Positions 45,281 to 53,849 are shown, counted from the first letter of the stretch. The stretch: DNA of 64,000 nt from Mucilaginibacter sp. UR6-1 (GCF_020880975.1 NZ_JAJIWP010000002.1:310001-374000), one strand, 5' to 3'. Numbers and translations are program-made. Notes: generated by a model not told the origin, from the letters alone.

Positions 45281-46607
45281 GAGTTTTATGGGAGCGTTTC
45301 GGTACAACGGGAAAAAAACGCTTCACCCGGATAAGAACAAACGGGCGGTAGTGTTGGACAGCAACTTTACGGCTATTGACCACTGGGGCATCCAAAGGGA
45401 AGTGGACATGGTCCGTAGCCTGCGGCCGTCACTTAATCGCTATGTTTACCATACCAGCCTGAACTTTCATAAAGATGACCGGCTTGACAACAAGACGCTA
45501 TTGGCGATAGCGCATGATTACCTAATAGCTAATGGTTTTGACGATAACCAGTACATGATCTATCGCCATCACGATGCCGATCACCCGCACCTGCACTTGT
45601 TGGTCAACCGTATACGCTATGATGGAAGCGTGGTTTCAGATAGCAACAATTACCGGCAAAGCGAAGTCATACTCCGAAAGCTCGAAGAACGCTATAACCT
45701 GGCAACTGTAGCATCAGCGCATCAGGTAACGAAAGAGCGGCGTAGCGGCAAATCCAGCGAACTAAAAAGCTATGCAATCAACGATCAACGTAACAATAGA
45801 ACAAGCTATCCGGATAACTATATATCCGCTGAGTCTGGTAGCAATAGAGCAAAAAAGCCATATAACGCTAATACAACATATCAAGATACCGACATAGCTT
45901 GGGATCGGAATAACACAACAGCCAAACGGGCGCCGACAAAGGACGAGCTGGAAATGATGAGCCGTACCGGACATGTCTCTGAAAAGCTCTTGCTACAGGA
46001 AAAGCTAACGATGCTGGTACCGCTACACAATGTAACGATCGAGCAATTTATAGCCGCCTGTAAAAAGGAAGGCATAGACCTGCTTTTCAACCAGGCATTG
46101 ACCGGCCGGGTGAGTGGTATTACTTATTTTCATAATGGCTTCAAGATACGAGGCCAGGCATTAGGCAACCGTTTTAAGTGGGGCGAAATCATCAAACACA
46201 TAGACTATGAACAAGGCAGAGACAGCGCGGCAATTAGCGCAGCAAATGATAATACAAGAGCAAAATACGACCAATACAAGAGCGGCGAAGGAAAAGGTGC
46301 CGCAAGACGAGATCGATATCGCATTGAAGGAGTTCCTGCAAACGATAAAGGAACACACGGAGAAGACAGCGATCAATCAGCCGTTACTTCGCGAGCTCAT
46401 ACAGCGGCAGGAAGCTATGCATCAAACTCTGAAACGAAACAGGGCTTATCAAACAGTACTGATCTACTTCATCGTGATGAGCGCTATCCTGAATATGATA
46501 GGCTGGATACTCCTTTGAATATTCAGATCGCGGATGATGTGGATGATGAAGCCATCAACGGGATGAAACGGCGCAGGCGGGACATGCCTCGCCGAAACAG
46601 GCGATGA
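45255..46607 (+). CDS. mobA: Relaxase (MobA/VirD2-like)
   Basis: 450 aa. The N-terminal half is a Relaxase domain with metal-binding motif YRHHDADHPHLHLLVNR and DSNNYRQSEVILRKLE after it. It nicks oriT and leads DNA into a mating channel supplied by another element. The C-terminal third (from about 330) is polar and low in complexity, ending in a basic RRRRDMPRRNRR tail. In that part the +1 frame encodes a membrane-type protein (46207-46518). Confidence 0.9.
   Translation: MIAVQKIGKSFMGAFRYNGKKTLHPDKNKRAVVLDSNFTAIDHWGIQREVDMVRSLRPSLNRYVYHTSLNFHKDDRLDNKTLLAIAHDYLIANGFDDNQYMIYRHHDADHPHLHLLVNRIRYDGSVVSDSNNYRQSEVILRKLEERYNLATVASAHQVTKERRSGKSSELKSYAINDQRNNRTSYPDNYISAESGSNRAKKPYNANTTYQDTDIAWDRNNTTAKRAPTKDELEMMSRTGHVSEKLLLQEKLTMLVPLHNVTIEQFIAACKKEGIDLLFNQALTGRVSGITYFHNGFKIRGQALGNRFKWGEIIKHIDYEQGRDSAAISAANDNTRAKYDQYKSGEGKGAARRDRYRIEGVPANDKGTHGEDSDQSAVTSRAHTAAGSYASNSETKQGLSNSTDLLHRDERYPEYDRLDTPLNIQIADDVDDEAINGMKRRRRDMPRRNRR
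46207..46518 (+). CDS. Nested small membrane protein within the relaxase gene
   Basis: A 103-codon frame in +1 relative to the relaxase. It reads as a real protein: an acidic/basic helical stretch (DEIDIALKEFLQTIKEHTEK, LLRELIQRQEAMHQTLKRN), then one transmembrane helix TVLIYFIVMSAILNMIGWIL at the very end. The relaxase frame over the same bases is low in complexity. In ColE1 and R1162-type plasmids, small Mob proteins with a membrane helix are nested in the relaxase gene the same way. Start ATG at 46207. Confidence 0.65.
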   Translation: MNKAETARQLAQQMIIQEQNTTNTRAAKEKVPQDEIDIALKEFLQTIKEHTEKTAINQPLLRELIQRQEAMHQTLKRNRAYQTVLIYFIVMSAILNMIGWILL

Positions 46608-46615
46608 ATGATATT

Positions 46616-47407
46616 TTATCTTTTATAAAAAGGGGTTGTCGAACGGAAATAAGACGATATACCGTTGTCTTTGCTTACCAGGATCAGATCAACTATCTCG
46701 CCGGGGCCAAGGTGGCTTTGCGCAAGAAAGCCCACTTCATTATTTACCGTTTGGTCGGCGCTATCCATGTCAAGACCGATGATGTAATGCGGTTCGATGC
46801 CGGAGGAAGGATCATGTATAAATGCAAGAAAAGCCGCTTTTACTGCCGGTTTAGTGGCTAACAATATTTTTAGTGATTCGACCAGCTTTTCGGGATAACT
46901 CGCCGGTTGGCCAATAAGAACCTGCGTTTCCTTTTCTACCGTGATCTGCTGGTGTACAGGTTCTAAGACCGTTCCATTAAGCATGTTTGTTATTTCTTCG
47001 GCCAGCAACTCCTTGCCGTAATCCGAATAAGGGTTTAGGATAAACTTTGCACCGGAGGTCATCTTGAACAGGTCTTTACCTTTCATGGCAACGAATGGGA
47101 CCTGATGTCTGATCACCCCTTTATCGAATATCCTATCCGTAGAGGTAAAGACAGGAACCCGCCCGTCGCTGAGGGTCGCGATGCTGATAGTGGTATTTTC
47201 TTCAGCTATGAAACTACCTTCAGGCAGCCCGGTATCCTGTGTGATGACAACAAGGTCTTCAGAAAGTAACAGCTGGTAGAATTCCAGCCTGTAGGCAGGT
47301 TCACTTGCGGCTTTTTGGAGGACCGCTTCCAGCCGGTTAGCAGGCTCAGGCACTTCGAGGGGTGCAGAAACTTCCTTTTTCGTTTTCAGCCAGTCAAAGA
47401 TGCCCAT
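46616..47407 (-). CDS. SseB family protein
   Basis: 263 aa with the two SseB parts: an N-terminal domain (about 25-135, with VPFVAMKGKDLFKMTSGAKF and LNPYSDYGKELLAEEI) and a C-terminal domain (about 155-263, with AAFLAFIHDPSSGIEPHYII). SseB proteins were named for serine sensitivity in E. coli and turn up beside mobile or secretion genes; their role is not settled. It converges with the relaxase gene, 8 bp apart. Confidence 0.75.
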   Translation of the reverse strand: MGIFDWLKTKKEVSAPLEVPEPANRLEAVLQKAASEPAYRLEFYQLLLSEDLVVITQDTGLPEGSFIAEENTTISIATLSDGRVPVFTSTDRIFDKGVIRHQVPFVAMKGKDLFKMTSGAKFILNPYSDYGKELLAEEITNMLNGTVLEPVHQQITVEKETQVLIGQPASYPEKLVESLKILLATKPAVKAAFLAFIHDPSSGIEPHYIIGLDMDSADQTVNNEVGFLAQSHLGPGEIVDLILVSKDNGISSYFRSTTPFYKR

Positions 47408-47445
47408 GGTTGGTGCAGGGTGTGATTCTAATCGGGTTAAACGAG

Positions 47446-47874
47446 TTACGGTTTGATTGCGCTTTTTAACAGTTCAACCTTTTCCCTTTCGCTGGCAAGG
47501 AGTTGTTCGTAGAGATTTTTGTTGGCTTCATACAACTCTATAACTTTGTCAATAGGATTAAAAGTAGGTTGATAATTTATAGCATTTAGAGTAGAGCTGT
47601 CTTGACTTGTAAATGTGTTTGAAATAATATTTAGCGCACTTTCTTCATTGAAGTTCTTTATTGCCTCTTCAGGAACTTTCAAGACTTCAGCAATCGCCTT
47701 GATAATATCATCTTCTATTACATCCTTCCCTTCCAGCAGGGAAACACGTTTTTGATTCCAATCACCACCCAGCTCGAAAGCAAGGGCTTCCTGTTTCAGC
47801 CCCAGCATTTCGCGAAAGCGCTTCACATTACGGCCTTGATGTATCTGGTTTGGTCTGTCTGCTGTAGTACTCAT
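47446..47874 (-). CDS. XRE-family helix-turn-helix protein
   Basis: 142 aa with an HTH_3 domain at about 15-70: VKRFREMLGLKQEALAFELG then QKRVSLLEGKDVIEDD. The C-terminal KVIELYEANKNLYEQLLASE is a coiled coil for dimerisation. It is a common accessory regulator on Bacteroidota mobile elements. It lies 38 bp upstream of sseB on the same strand. Confidence 0.85.
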   Translation of the reverse strand: MSTTADRPNQIHQGRNVKRFREMLGLKQEALAFELGGDWNQKRVSLLEGKDVIEDDIIKAIAEVLKVPEEAIKNFNEESALNIISNTFTSQDSSTLNAINYQPTFNPIDKVIELYEANKNLYEQLLASEREKVELLKSAIKP

Positions 47875-48066
47875 CGATGTAAATGTAAGGTCTTAAACAA
47901 ATATAACAAAAAATGCCCTTCAGGCATCCTGTAGCCAAAGAGACAATTGCAAAGCTAAGTTATCCCGGTGCCATTCTTCGATAGAAAGTGCAGGAATAGT
48001 TTAGAAATAATGCCTTGCTGAAATTTGATAAGCTTGCCAATACCGACAGGCATAATTCAATCTATT

Positions 48067-49485
48067 ATGCAAGCAGATATCGTTCAAACCACTAAATACT
48101 ATAAAGCAGACGGCCTGATGCAGGCGCTTTCCGATTTCTTCGATGACGACTGGCTGCCGGAACAACTGGCGCAGCTGGAACGCTGGCGGGACTACATCCT
48201 GAAGAATGATTATTACGTCGACGCCAAAGGCAATCCCGGGGGCCTATTGACCTTTTATGAGCTTAACGTATCGCTGATAGAAGCGATGTGGGAACTGTTT
48301 AAACATGCACAACCTATTGACTTTTATGACAGCAATACCATTACCACCGAACAAGCCAACTGGCGTGATTATCCGAAAAACCTCGCAGAGCAGGAACTGA
48401 TCGACCCGCTGCTAGTGATCACGTTCTTTTTTAAAGACTATTCCGTAGACGATTACCGCAAGCAGCTGCGCGAGTGGCTAGAGCATGGTCTCAACCGGAT
48501 CAGCGCCGATGGCTGGATCAACGCAGGGGATATTGTCAGGGTGTATGAGAACCTGCAAAAGCTTTATTCCGCCGCATGGATCATCTACCAGCGTTCCAGC
48601 GATACGCCGCACCTAAATAACAATATAGCTATTGACCCCGATATCCCTATAACTGTAGAGCAGCGTAGCGATGTATCGTTGTACCGGCTGAACAATGTAA
48701 TTCCGTCTGTTTATAACGAAATACTCAAAGAGCTGGTAAAGATCATCATTCAAAAAGTGCCTTTGGTCCAATGCGTATTTTATCTCGGCGTCAGGCCGGA
48801 TATAGCCGACTGCATTTTCCTGTTTCTGCTAACATCCGACAAGGAAGACCGGCAGGCTTTTGAGATCGCGAACCAGGTTGAGGAAAATTGCAGGCCGGTT
48901 TCAAAAGTAACCATACTGGTTCACCACGCATCCATGTTGTTTACGGCTATCAAGCGTCAGGATCATTTCTTCAATCATGCGTTGAGCTGCCCGGTCGTTT
49001 ACCTTTCAGGTGAACTGTTGCCGCCACCGCCGAAACCAGATAGCTCATTGCGCTCGGAAAGTGCCGTAGCTTTTAATTGGGACAGGTGGAAGAAACAGGG
49101 TGATGACTTCCTGTCAGGCGCATCGCATCATATGATGAACAGGGCTTATAACGCGGCCTTGTTCTGTCTGCACCAATGTGCCGAGTGTCTGCTGATCGCC
49201 CTGGTTAGGGGTGTGCTGGACTACCGGGTAAATAACCATAACCTGTCAAGGTTGCTGTCGATAAGCAAGATGTTTACTGCTGACCTTTCAGCCTTATTTG
49301 ACCTTGATGATGCAAGCGATAAAGAGCTGTTCGACGTGCTAAAGAACGCCTATGTTAACGTTCGTTACCGTGACCATTATGAAGCTGATGCGCAAACGGT
49401 AGCAGAGTTGGAAGAGCGGGTAAGACGGCTTATTGAGGTATGCCAATCGGTATACGCAAAAAACTTGTTGAGTAAAGGGTTGTAG
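48067..49485 (+). CDS. HEPN-domain protein with inactive nucleotidyltransferase-like region
   Basis: 472 aa from the ATG at 48067; a TTG 14 codons upstream is possible. Residues about 1-200 are helical with no family recognised. The middle (about 215-330, VPLVQCVFYLGVRPDIADCI) looks like a nucleotidyltransferase fold that has lost its GSx10DxD residues. The end (about 350-465) is a HEPN domain: DFLSGASHHMMNRAYNAAL, HQCAECLLIAL and VNVRYRDHY. HEPN proteins are often RNases or partners of nucleotidyltransferases in defence and toxin systems; the R-x3-H here is not the canonical RNase motif. Confidence 0.65.
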   Translation: MQADIVQTTKYYKADGLMQALSDFFDDDWLPEQLAQLERWRDYILKNDYYVDAKGNPGGLLTFYELNVSLIEAMWELFKHAQPIDFYDSNTITTEQANWRDYPKNLAEQELIDPLLVITFFFKDYSVDDYRKQLREWLEHGLNRISADGWINAGDIVRVYENLQKLYSAAWIIYQRSSDTPHLNNNIAIDPDIPITVEQRSDVSLYRLNNVIPSVYNEILKELVKIIIQKVPLVQCVFYLGVRPDIADCIFLFLLTSDKEDRQAFEIANQVEENCRPVSKVTILVHHASMLFTAIKRQDHFFNHALSCPVVYLSGELLPPPPKPDSSLRSESAVAFNWDRWKKQGDDFLSGASHHMMNRAYNAALFCLHQCAECLLIALVRGVLDYRVNNHNLSRLLSISKMFTADLSALFDLDDASDKELFDVLKNAYVNVRYRDHYEADAQTVAELEERVRRLIEVCQSVYAKNLLSKGL

Positions 49486-49726
49486 CCCTTACCGACGCTC
49501 CTGCAGAAGCCGCATCGGTTTTTCTATAGGATTTGATTCATTCCGTTCAAACCCTGTGCACAATGCTATATCTTGTTAAGGTAACAATTCCTACGATATA
49601 TAGTTATAGTTTATTCCTTGCAGTATTGATGGTTGCATAGATGTCGAATTAAATTAGTGTATGAGTAAATGACGAGATTTTCAATTCGCGATTTGCAAAT
49701 TAACTGGGTGTTTCTTATCTTCGGAT

Positions 49727-50248
49727 ATGAAAGCACATAATGGTATGCGTCCGCATGATGTCGTCGTGTTATTAAAAATCGCTTTGTCTGAAGAACCGGT
49801 CTTAAACAAAGAACTGGCTTCGAGCCTGTACATCAGTAATTCGGAGATCAGCGAGTCCCTGAATCGGTCGATGATCGCAAAGCTGATCAGCCCGGACAAA
49901 CGGAAAGTGTTCAAAACGGCGTTTTATCGTTTCATTGAACACGGCCTGAAGTATGTGTTTCCGGCGGAACCAGGAGCAATCGTTAAAGGAATACCGACCG
50001 CGCACAGCGCACCGGTACTGAAGGACTTTTTCGTTTCGGATGAGCAATACGTTTGGCCGAGTACCGAAGGGAAAGTAAGGGGACAACTGATCTTGCCGCT
50101 GTACCCGAACCAGGTACTGGCGGCACTGAAGGACGAGCGGCTGTATGCGGGTCTCGCTTTGATCGACGCTATTCGCGTTGGTAAGGTAAGGGAACAGCAG
50201 AAAGCACTGGAACTGTTAAAACTTTCATTTGAATCAAAATATGCATGA
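49727..50248 (+). CDS. Winged-HTH protein, probable antitoxin
   Basis: 173 aa. The N-terminal part MRPHDVVVLLKIALSEEPVL, NKELASSLYISNSEISESLN is a winged helix. The remainder has no family I know. It overlaps a nucleotidyltransferase gene by 8 bp; this pairing resembles AbiE-type and other HTH/nucleotidyltransferase toxin-antitoxin modules, in which the HTH protein is the antitoxin and repressor. Confidence 0.65.
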   Translation: MKAHNGMRPHDVVVLLKIALSEEPVLNKELASSLYISNSEISESLNRSMIAKLISPDKRKVFKTAFYRFIEHGLKYVFPAEPGAIVKGIPTAHSAPVLKDFFVSDEQYVWPSTEGKVRGQLILPLYPNQVLAALKDERLYAGLALIDAIRVGKVREQQKALELLKLSFESKYA

Positions 50249-50954
50249 AAACCTGATCAGGATCAAAGCGGTAAACCAGGTATTACAAGGCCTGGAGCAT
50301 GAGTTCGTTTTTGTCGGTGGGGCCACAGTTGCATTGTACGCGACGTCGCCGGAAGTTGCCGAGGCCGTTCGCCCGACTGATGACGTCGACGTCATTGTGG
50401 AACTGGCCGGTTACGGGGGCTACGTGGCCCTGGATGCCCGGTTACGTGAGATCGGCTTTCGTAACGATATTCAATCAGGTGTGATCTGCCGGTATAAAAT
50501 ACAGGGCATTACCGTTGACGTGATGCCAACGCAGCCGGAAGCTATCGGGTTCAGTAACTTTTGGTACCCGGAAGGCTTCCAGCATGCGGTGAACCGCCGA
50601 CTGGACGACGATACGAGCATCAAAATATTTTCCCTGCCATACTTTATCGCATCAAAGTGGGAAGCATTCAAAGGACGCGGCCGGGACTACCGCACCAGCA
50701 CTGATTTTGAAGATTTGGTTTACGTGTTTGAGAATGCGGACGACTTGGAAGCGCAGTTGAAAGCATCACCTCGACATTTGATTGCATACTTACGCGATGC
50801 CTTCGCGCCGCTGCTTGACCGGGACGACTTTGAGGAAGGGTTGTATTCACATCTATCAGGCGGTTACGGTGGTATCGACCCGAATTACATTCGCAACAGG
50901 CTGATCGACGCTTTAAATATTCCCAGGAAAAGATTCAGAGGATTCACGCGTTAG
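50241..50954 (+). CDS. Nucleotidyltransferase, probable toxin partner
   Basis: 237 aa from the ATG at 50241 overlapping the upstream stop. The nucleotidyltransferase fold shows FVFVGGATVALY, the metal pair in PTDDVDVIVEL and a later VDVMP. It is close in pattern to AbiEii/MNT-type enzymes that transfer nucleotides to RNA or proteins. Together with the HTH protein it is a plausible addiction or phage-abortive module. Confidence 0.75.
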   Translation: MHENLIRIKAVNQVLQGLEHEFVFVGGATVALYATSPEVAEAVRPTDDVDVIVELAGYGGYVALDARLREIGFRNDIQSGVICRYKIQGITVDVMPTQPEAIGFSNFWYPEGFQHAVNRRLDDDTSIKIFSLPYFIASKWEAFKGRGRDYRTSTDFEDLVYVFENADDLEAQLKASPRHLIAYLRDAFAPLLDRDDFEEGLYSHLSGGYGGIDPNYIRNRLIDALNIPRKRFRGFTR

Positions 50955-51034
50955 CCCCGCCGCTAAGTCTGTTATAGTGCGATACCGATTATCTTGGTGA
51001 ACCTGCATGACATCGCGCGCACAAAATTAGCACC

Positions 51035-51114
51035 GCAGGGAATTAGTAAAGAGTATAGTAAATGGCGCAATCCGGTTTCAGCCTTTACTGCGCCACCCTT
51101 GACAAATTCCCTGC
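51035..51114. repeat. Nested 80-bp stem structure
   Basis: Outer arms GCAGGGAATT (51035-51044) and AATTCCCTGC (51105-51114) enclose inner arms TGGCGCA (51063-51069) and TGCGCCA (51089-51095). All are exact. It lies in the 260-bp gap after the nucleotidyltransferase gene. It could be a structured RNA, a single-strand origin or a recombination site. Confidence 0.55.
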
Positions 51115-51214
51115 TTACGCTTCCGGTTGTTCAAGCGCAGTAATGCCGTCGTGAATGTGTTGCATTTAAGTGTATCGGCTGACTTGTATGCAAGCACGCT
51201 TACGGGTTGATCCT

Positions 51215-51490
51215 CTACTTGTGCTTCCCTTTTTGCTTTCCCTCCAATAGTTTCAGAATGTCCTCGTGTTTGTAATAAAGAATACCGCCGATCTTTGTAT
51301 AAGACAAGGTGCCGTTCACCCGCAGGGTCTGCAGCGTTCCGGGTGATATCCGCAGCATATTCTTAACCTGGTAGCTCTTTAGCCATTTCTTCGGCTCGGG
51401 AGTCGTGTTGCCAAGCAGCTGTTCTATTTTCTGGAGCAAGCGCTGCTCGAATTCCTCCAGGTCGTCTTTGGTGATGATTTCTGTTGCCAT
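51215..51490 (-). CDS. Helix-turn-helix (HTH_17/excisionase-like) protein
   Basis: 91 aa. The segment PKKWLKSYQVKNMLRISPGT, then LQTLRVNGTLSYTKIGGILY is the Bacteroidota HTH_17 fold, common as excisionase or regulator on integrative elements. It is divergent from a paralogue at 51772 across a 281-bp region with a 15-bp inverted repeat. Confidence 0.82.
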   Translation of the reverse strand: MATEIITKDDLEEFEQRLLQKIEQLLGNTTPEPKKWLKSYQVKNMLRISPGTLQTLRVNGTLSYTKIGGILYYKHEDILKLLEGKQKGKHK

Positions 51491-51545
51491 AGCTTCTTAT
51501 TTTTTTCAAAGCTAAAGGGGCTTAGAATTATTTATTCAGTAGTTC

Positions 51546-51677
51546 TTCGTACTACCGAACGATTTATTTTTTGACCTCAAAACGGTGCAAACCCGGCTTT
51601 TTATAGGTAAATGGTGCTAAAATTTTCTGTTTCAGCCGCTGCAGTTTGATTTTTCGGTAGTTGTTCGGTAGTACGAA
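51546..51677. repeat. 15-bp inverted repeats between divergent HTH paralogues
   Basis: TTCGTACTACCGAAC at 51546-51560 recurs as its exact complement at 51663-51677. Each copy is 55-95 bp upstream of one HTH gene, so they are probable operators or recombination accessory sites bound by these proteins. Confidence 0.75.
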
Positions 51678-51771
51678 AAAGTTAAAATCGATCATATACC
51701 GAGATAAATTAGAACGCTGCTGATTTTTTTATCCTGACGCCAGCCAGTATGTTCGCCGAAAACAATTCATT

Positions 51772-52053
51772 GTGACCCCGAACGATCTGCTTACAAAACA
51801 GGATTTAGAAAAATTCAAAAAGGAACTGTTTGACCTGCTCAAACCGTTAACTGAATCAAGACAAATCAGCACTCAAAAATGGCTGCGCAGCAAGGATGTC
51901 CGTGAGCTGTTAAATATCTCTAACGGTACGCTACACCATCTTCGGGTCACCGGCGCGTTGGCTGCCCGCAAAATGGGAAGTATTTATTTCTACAGTGCGG
52001 AAGACATCGACAAGGAACTGAACAAAGCTGAAAAAAAAAGCCCGAAGAGCTGA
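51772..52053 (+). CDS. Helix-turn-helix (HTH_17/excisionase-like) protein
   Basis: 93 aa, GTG start, paralogue of the divergent gene (shared QKWLRSKDVRELLNISNGTL and RVTGALAARKMGSIYFY patterns). It ends just before a tyrosine recombinase whose open frame begins within its last codons in the -1 frame. The nine-A run at 52031-52039 lies near its 3' end. Confidence 0.82.
   Translation: MTPNDLLTKQDLEKFKKELFDLLKPLTESRQISTQKWLRSKDVRELLNISNGTLHHLRVTGALAARKMGSIYFYSAEDIDKELNKAEKKSPKS
52031..52039 (+). other. A9 run, possible -1 frameshift site
   Basis: In the HTH frame it reads GAA AAA AAA AGC. A -1 slip passes into the recombinase frame, which is open from 52032 through the arm domain (GVPFSVLFYPKSRPGQV) to its end. 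No ATG, GTG or TTG exists in that frame before 52140. Confidence 0.5.
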
Positions 52054-52139
52054 TCGAAATTAAAAGAGGTGTCCCTTTTAGTGTTCTTTTTTATCCAAAA
52101 TCAAGGCCGGGACAGGTAAAGCCGCAGCGTCCTATTTAC

Positions 52140-53309
52140 ATGCGTATTACCGTAGACGGCCTACGTACAGAATGGTCGACCGGTCGCCATTGTGACCCGG
52201 CAGAATGGGACAAGCATACTAAACGGGTACGTGGCACCAAAGAACAGGCCCGCTCGGTCAACAGTTGGCTGGATGTATTATACTCCCGGGCGCATGCCTG
52301 CAGGCAGGAACTCTATCTTGCGGGTAAGCGTTTTACCCCGCAGCACATCCGCAAAATGATGCAGGGCGAAGAGTTGGAACCACCGAAAATGCTGTCGGAC
52401 GTCTGGAACTATCATACCAACCAGATCGCTGGCCTGCTGGGCAAAGGCTACACACCGGCAACACTACAAAAGTACAGGTCAGTTTTCCGGATCCTGCGAA
52501 AGTTCCTTTTTTCACGAAACAAGCAGGACGATATCAAACTGGATGATATCGACTTTCAACTGGTCAGGGATTTTGATTATTACCTGAAGACGGAACATAA
52601 GGTAAAAATCAACACCGCTGTGCAGATGGTGAAAAAGCTGCGCACGGTGATGAAGCTTGCTAACGAGATCGGCTGGGCCAAACGCAATCCCTTTGCCGCT
52701 TACCGGGCAAAAAAGGAAGAAGTACACCGGGAATTTCTGACCACCGTGGAACTGAACGACCTCGCAGTTAAGAAACTGAAAAAGCGGCTGGTGTTAACGC
52801 GTGATCTTTTTCTTTTCAGCTGTTATACAGGTCTGTCGTACTCCGATATCGTCAGCTTGAAAGCGGAGGATATCCGCAAAGGAGAGGACGGCGGCATCTG
52901 GCTGGAAACGCACCGAATCAAGAACAACAACCGCGTGCGTGTGCCCCTGCTGTCGCCAGCGCTACGTCTGATCGAGCATTATAAAAACTATCCGCGCATA
53001 TTGGACGAGGATTTCCTGCTGCCGAAAATCAGTAATGCGAGGGCAAACTATTACTTAAAAGAAATCATGAAAGAAATGGGCTGGACAAAGTGGCTCACCT
53101 TCCATTGCGCCAGACATACCTTCGCTACAACGGTTACGTTGACCAACGGCGTTCCCATTGAAACCGTCGGACAGATGCTTGGCCATAAGAATATCCGGTC
53201 TACGCAGATCTATGCGCGTGTGACGGATACCAAGGTCAGCCAGGATATGAAACCCCTGAAGAAAAAGTTTGCCCGGCAGGAGTTGACGTTGACACAAAAG
53301 GAAGATTAA
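52140..53309 (+). CDS. Tyrosine recombinase (integrase), N-terminus uncertain
   Basis: The first ATG gives 389 aa, but in-frame protein continues upstream to 52032 with the typical arm-domain opening (SVLFYPKSR, then PIYMRITVDGLRTEWSTG across the ATG), so the ATG is not the true beginning. The catalytic domain has SCYTGLSYSDIVSL (no Arg I, as in IntDOT), HCARHTFATTV and LGHKNIRSTQIYARV with the nucleophilic Tyr. It lies 2.9 kb inside the island, so it is a second recombinase, perhaps from a nested element. Confidence 0.85.
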   Translation: MRITVDGLRTEWSTGRHCDPAEWDKHTKRVRGTKEQARSVNSWLDVLYSRAHACRQELYLAGKRFTPQHIRKMMQGEELEPPKMLSDVWNYHTNQIAGLLGKGYTPATLQKYRSVFRILRKFLFSRNKQDDIKLDDIDFQLVRDFDYYLKTEHKVKINTAVQMVKKLRTVMKLANEIGWAKRNPFAAYRAKKEEVHREFLTTVELNDLAVKKLKKRLVLTRDLFLFSCYTGLSYSDIVSLKAEDIRKGEDGGIWLETHRIKNNNRVRVPLLSPALRLIEHYKNYPRILDEDFLLPKISNARANYYLKEIMKEMGWTKWLTFHCARHTFATTVTLTNGVPIETVGQMLGHKNIRSTQIYARVTDTKVSQDMKPLKKKFARQELTLTQKED

Positions 53310-53329
53310 TTAAAATAAACTTTTTTAGA

Positions 53330-53345
53330 TAAACAAAATTGTTTA
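53330..53345. promoter_or_regulatory. Palindromic operator before the antitoxin-like gene
   Basis: TAAACAA and TTGTTTA flank AA, 10 bp before the start codon at 53355. The position suits autorepression by the HTH protein it precedes. Confidence 0.55.
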
Positions 53346-53354
53346 TTTTAGAAT

Positions 53355-53849
53355 ATGCAAAACACTTTTGAAAGTTATTACGGGATACATCCGGGAAGAG
53401 TACTCGAAAGGGAGCTGAAGAAAAGGCACTTAAAAAAAGGCCCTTTCGCCATATCCGTTGGTGAATATCCACAGGTGATCAATGAGGTAACAAAAGCCAG
53501 GCGCGGTCTATCGCCGATGCTTTCGCTTAAGATCGATCAGGCGCTAGGATTGGAAAATGGCGCTTTTTACCTGTTACAAGCGCACTATGATATTGACCAG
53601 GCTCAGAAAAAATTAAATAAGCAGGAAGCGCCCGCATTCCGCAAGGAGTTGTTTTGGGATACTGACATGAAGAAGATCGACTGGTCGAAACAATATAAAG
53701 CGGTTATACAACGGGTATTCGAGAGAGGTAATGAAGACGAAAAACAAGCCGCTTTAGATTATTATGGTAGTGATAAAATCCTGGAAGTGACAGGAAGGGA
53801 TAATATAGATGGCATTTCTTTAAAAATTATGGCTCACACACAAACCTGA
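53355..53849 (+). CDS. HigA-like HTH protein, probable antitoxin
   Basis: 164 aa. The N-terminal part YGIHPGRVLERELKKRHLKK resembles HigA/VapI addiction-module antidotes, followed by YPQVINEVTKARRGLSPMLS as the recognition part. The C-terminal part is unassigned. It lies 5 bp before an AbiEii-like nucleotidyltransferase gene and starts just behind a palindromic operator. Confidence 0.78.
   Translation: MQNTFESYYGIHPGRVLERELKKRHLKKGPFAISVGEYPQVINEVTKARRGLSPMLSLKIDQALGLENGAFYLLQAHYDIDQAQKKLNKQEAPAFRKELFWDTDMKKIDWSKQYKAVIQRVFERGNEDEKQAALDYYGSDKILEVTGRDNIDGISLKIMAHTQT

Noticed and set aside
44594..48000. Self-transmissible conjugative element
   Set aside because: Relaxase and MobC are present but no VirB4/TraG, coupling protein or other Tra proteins are encoded on the island.
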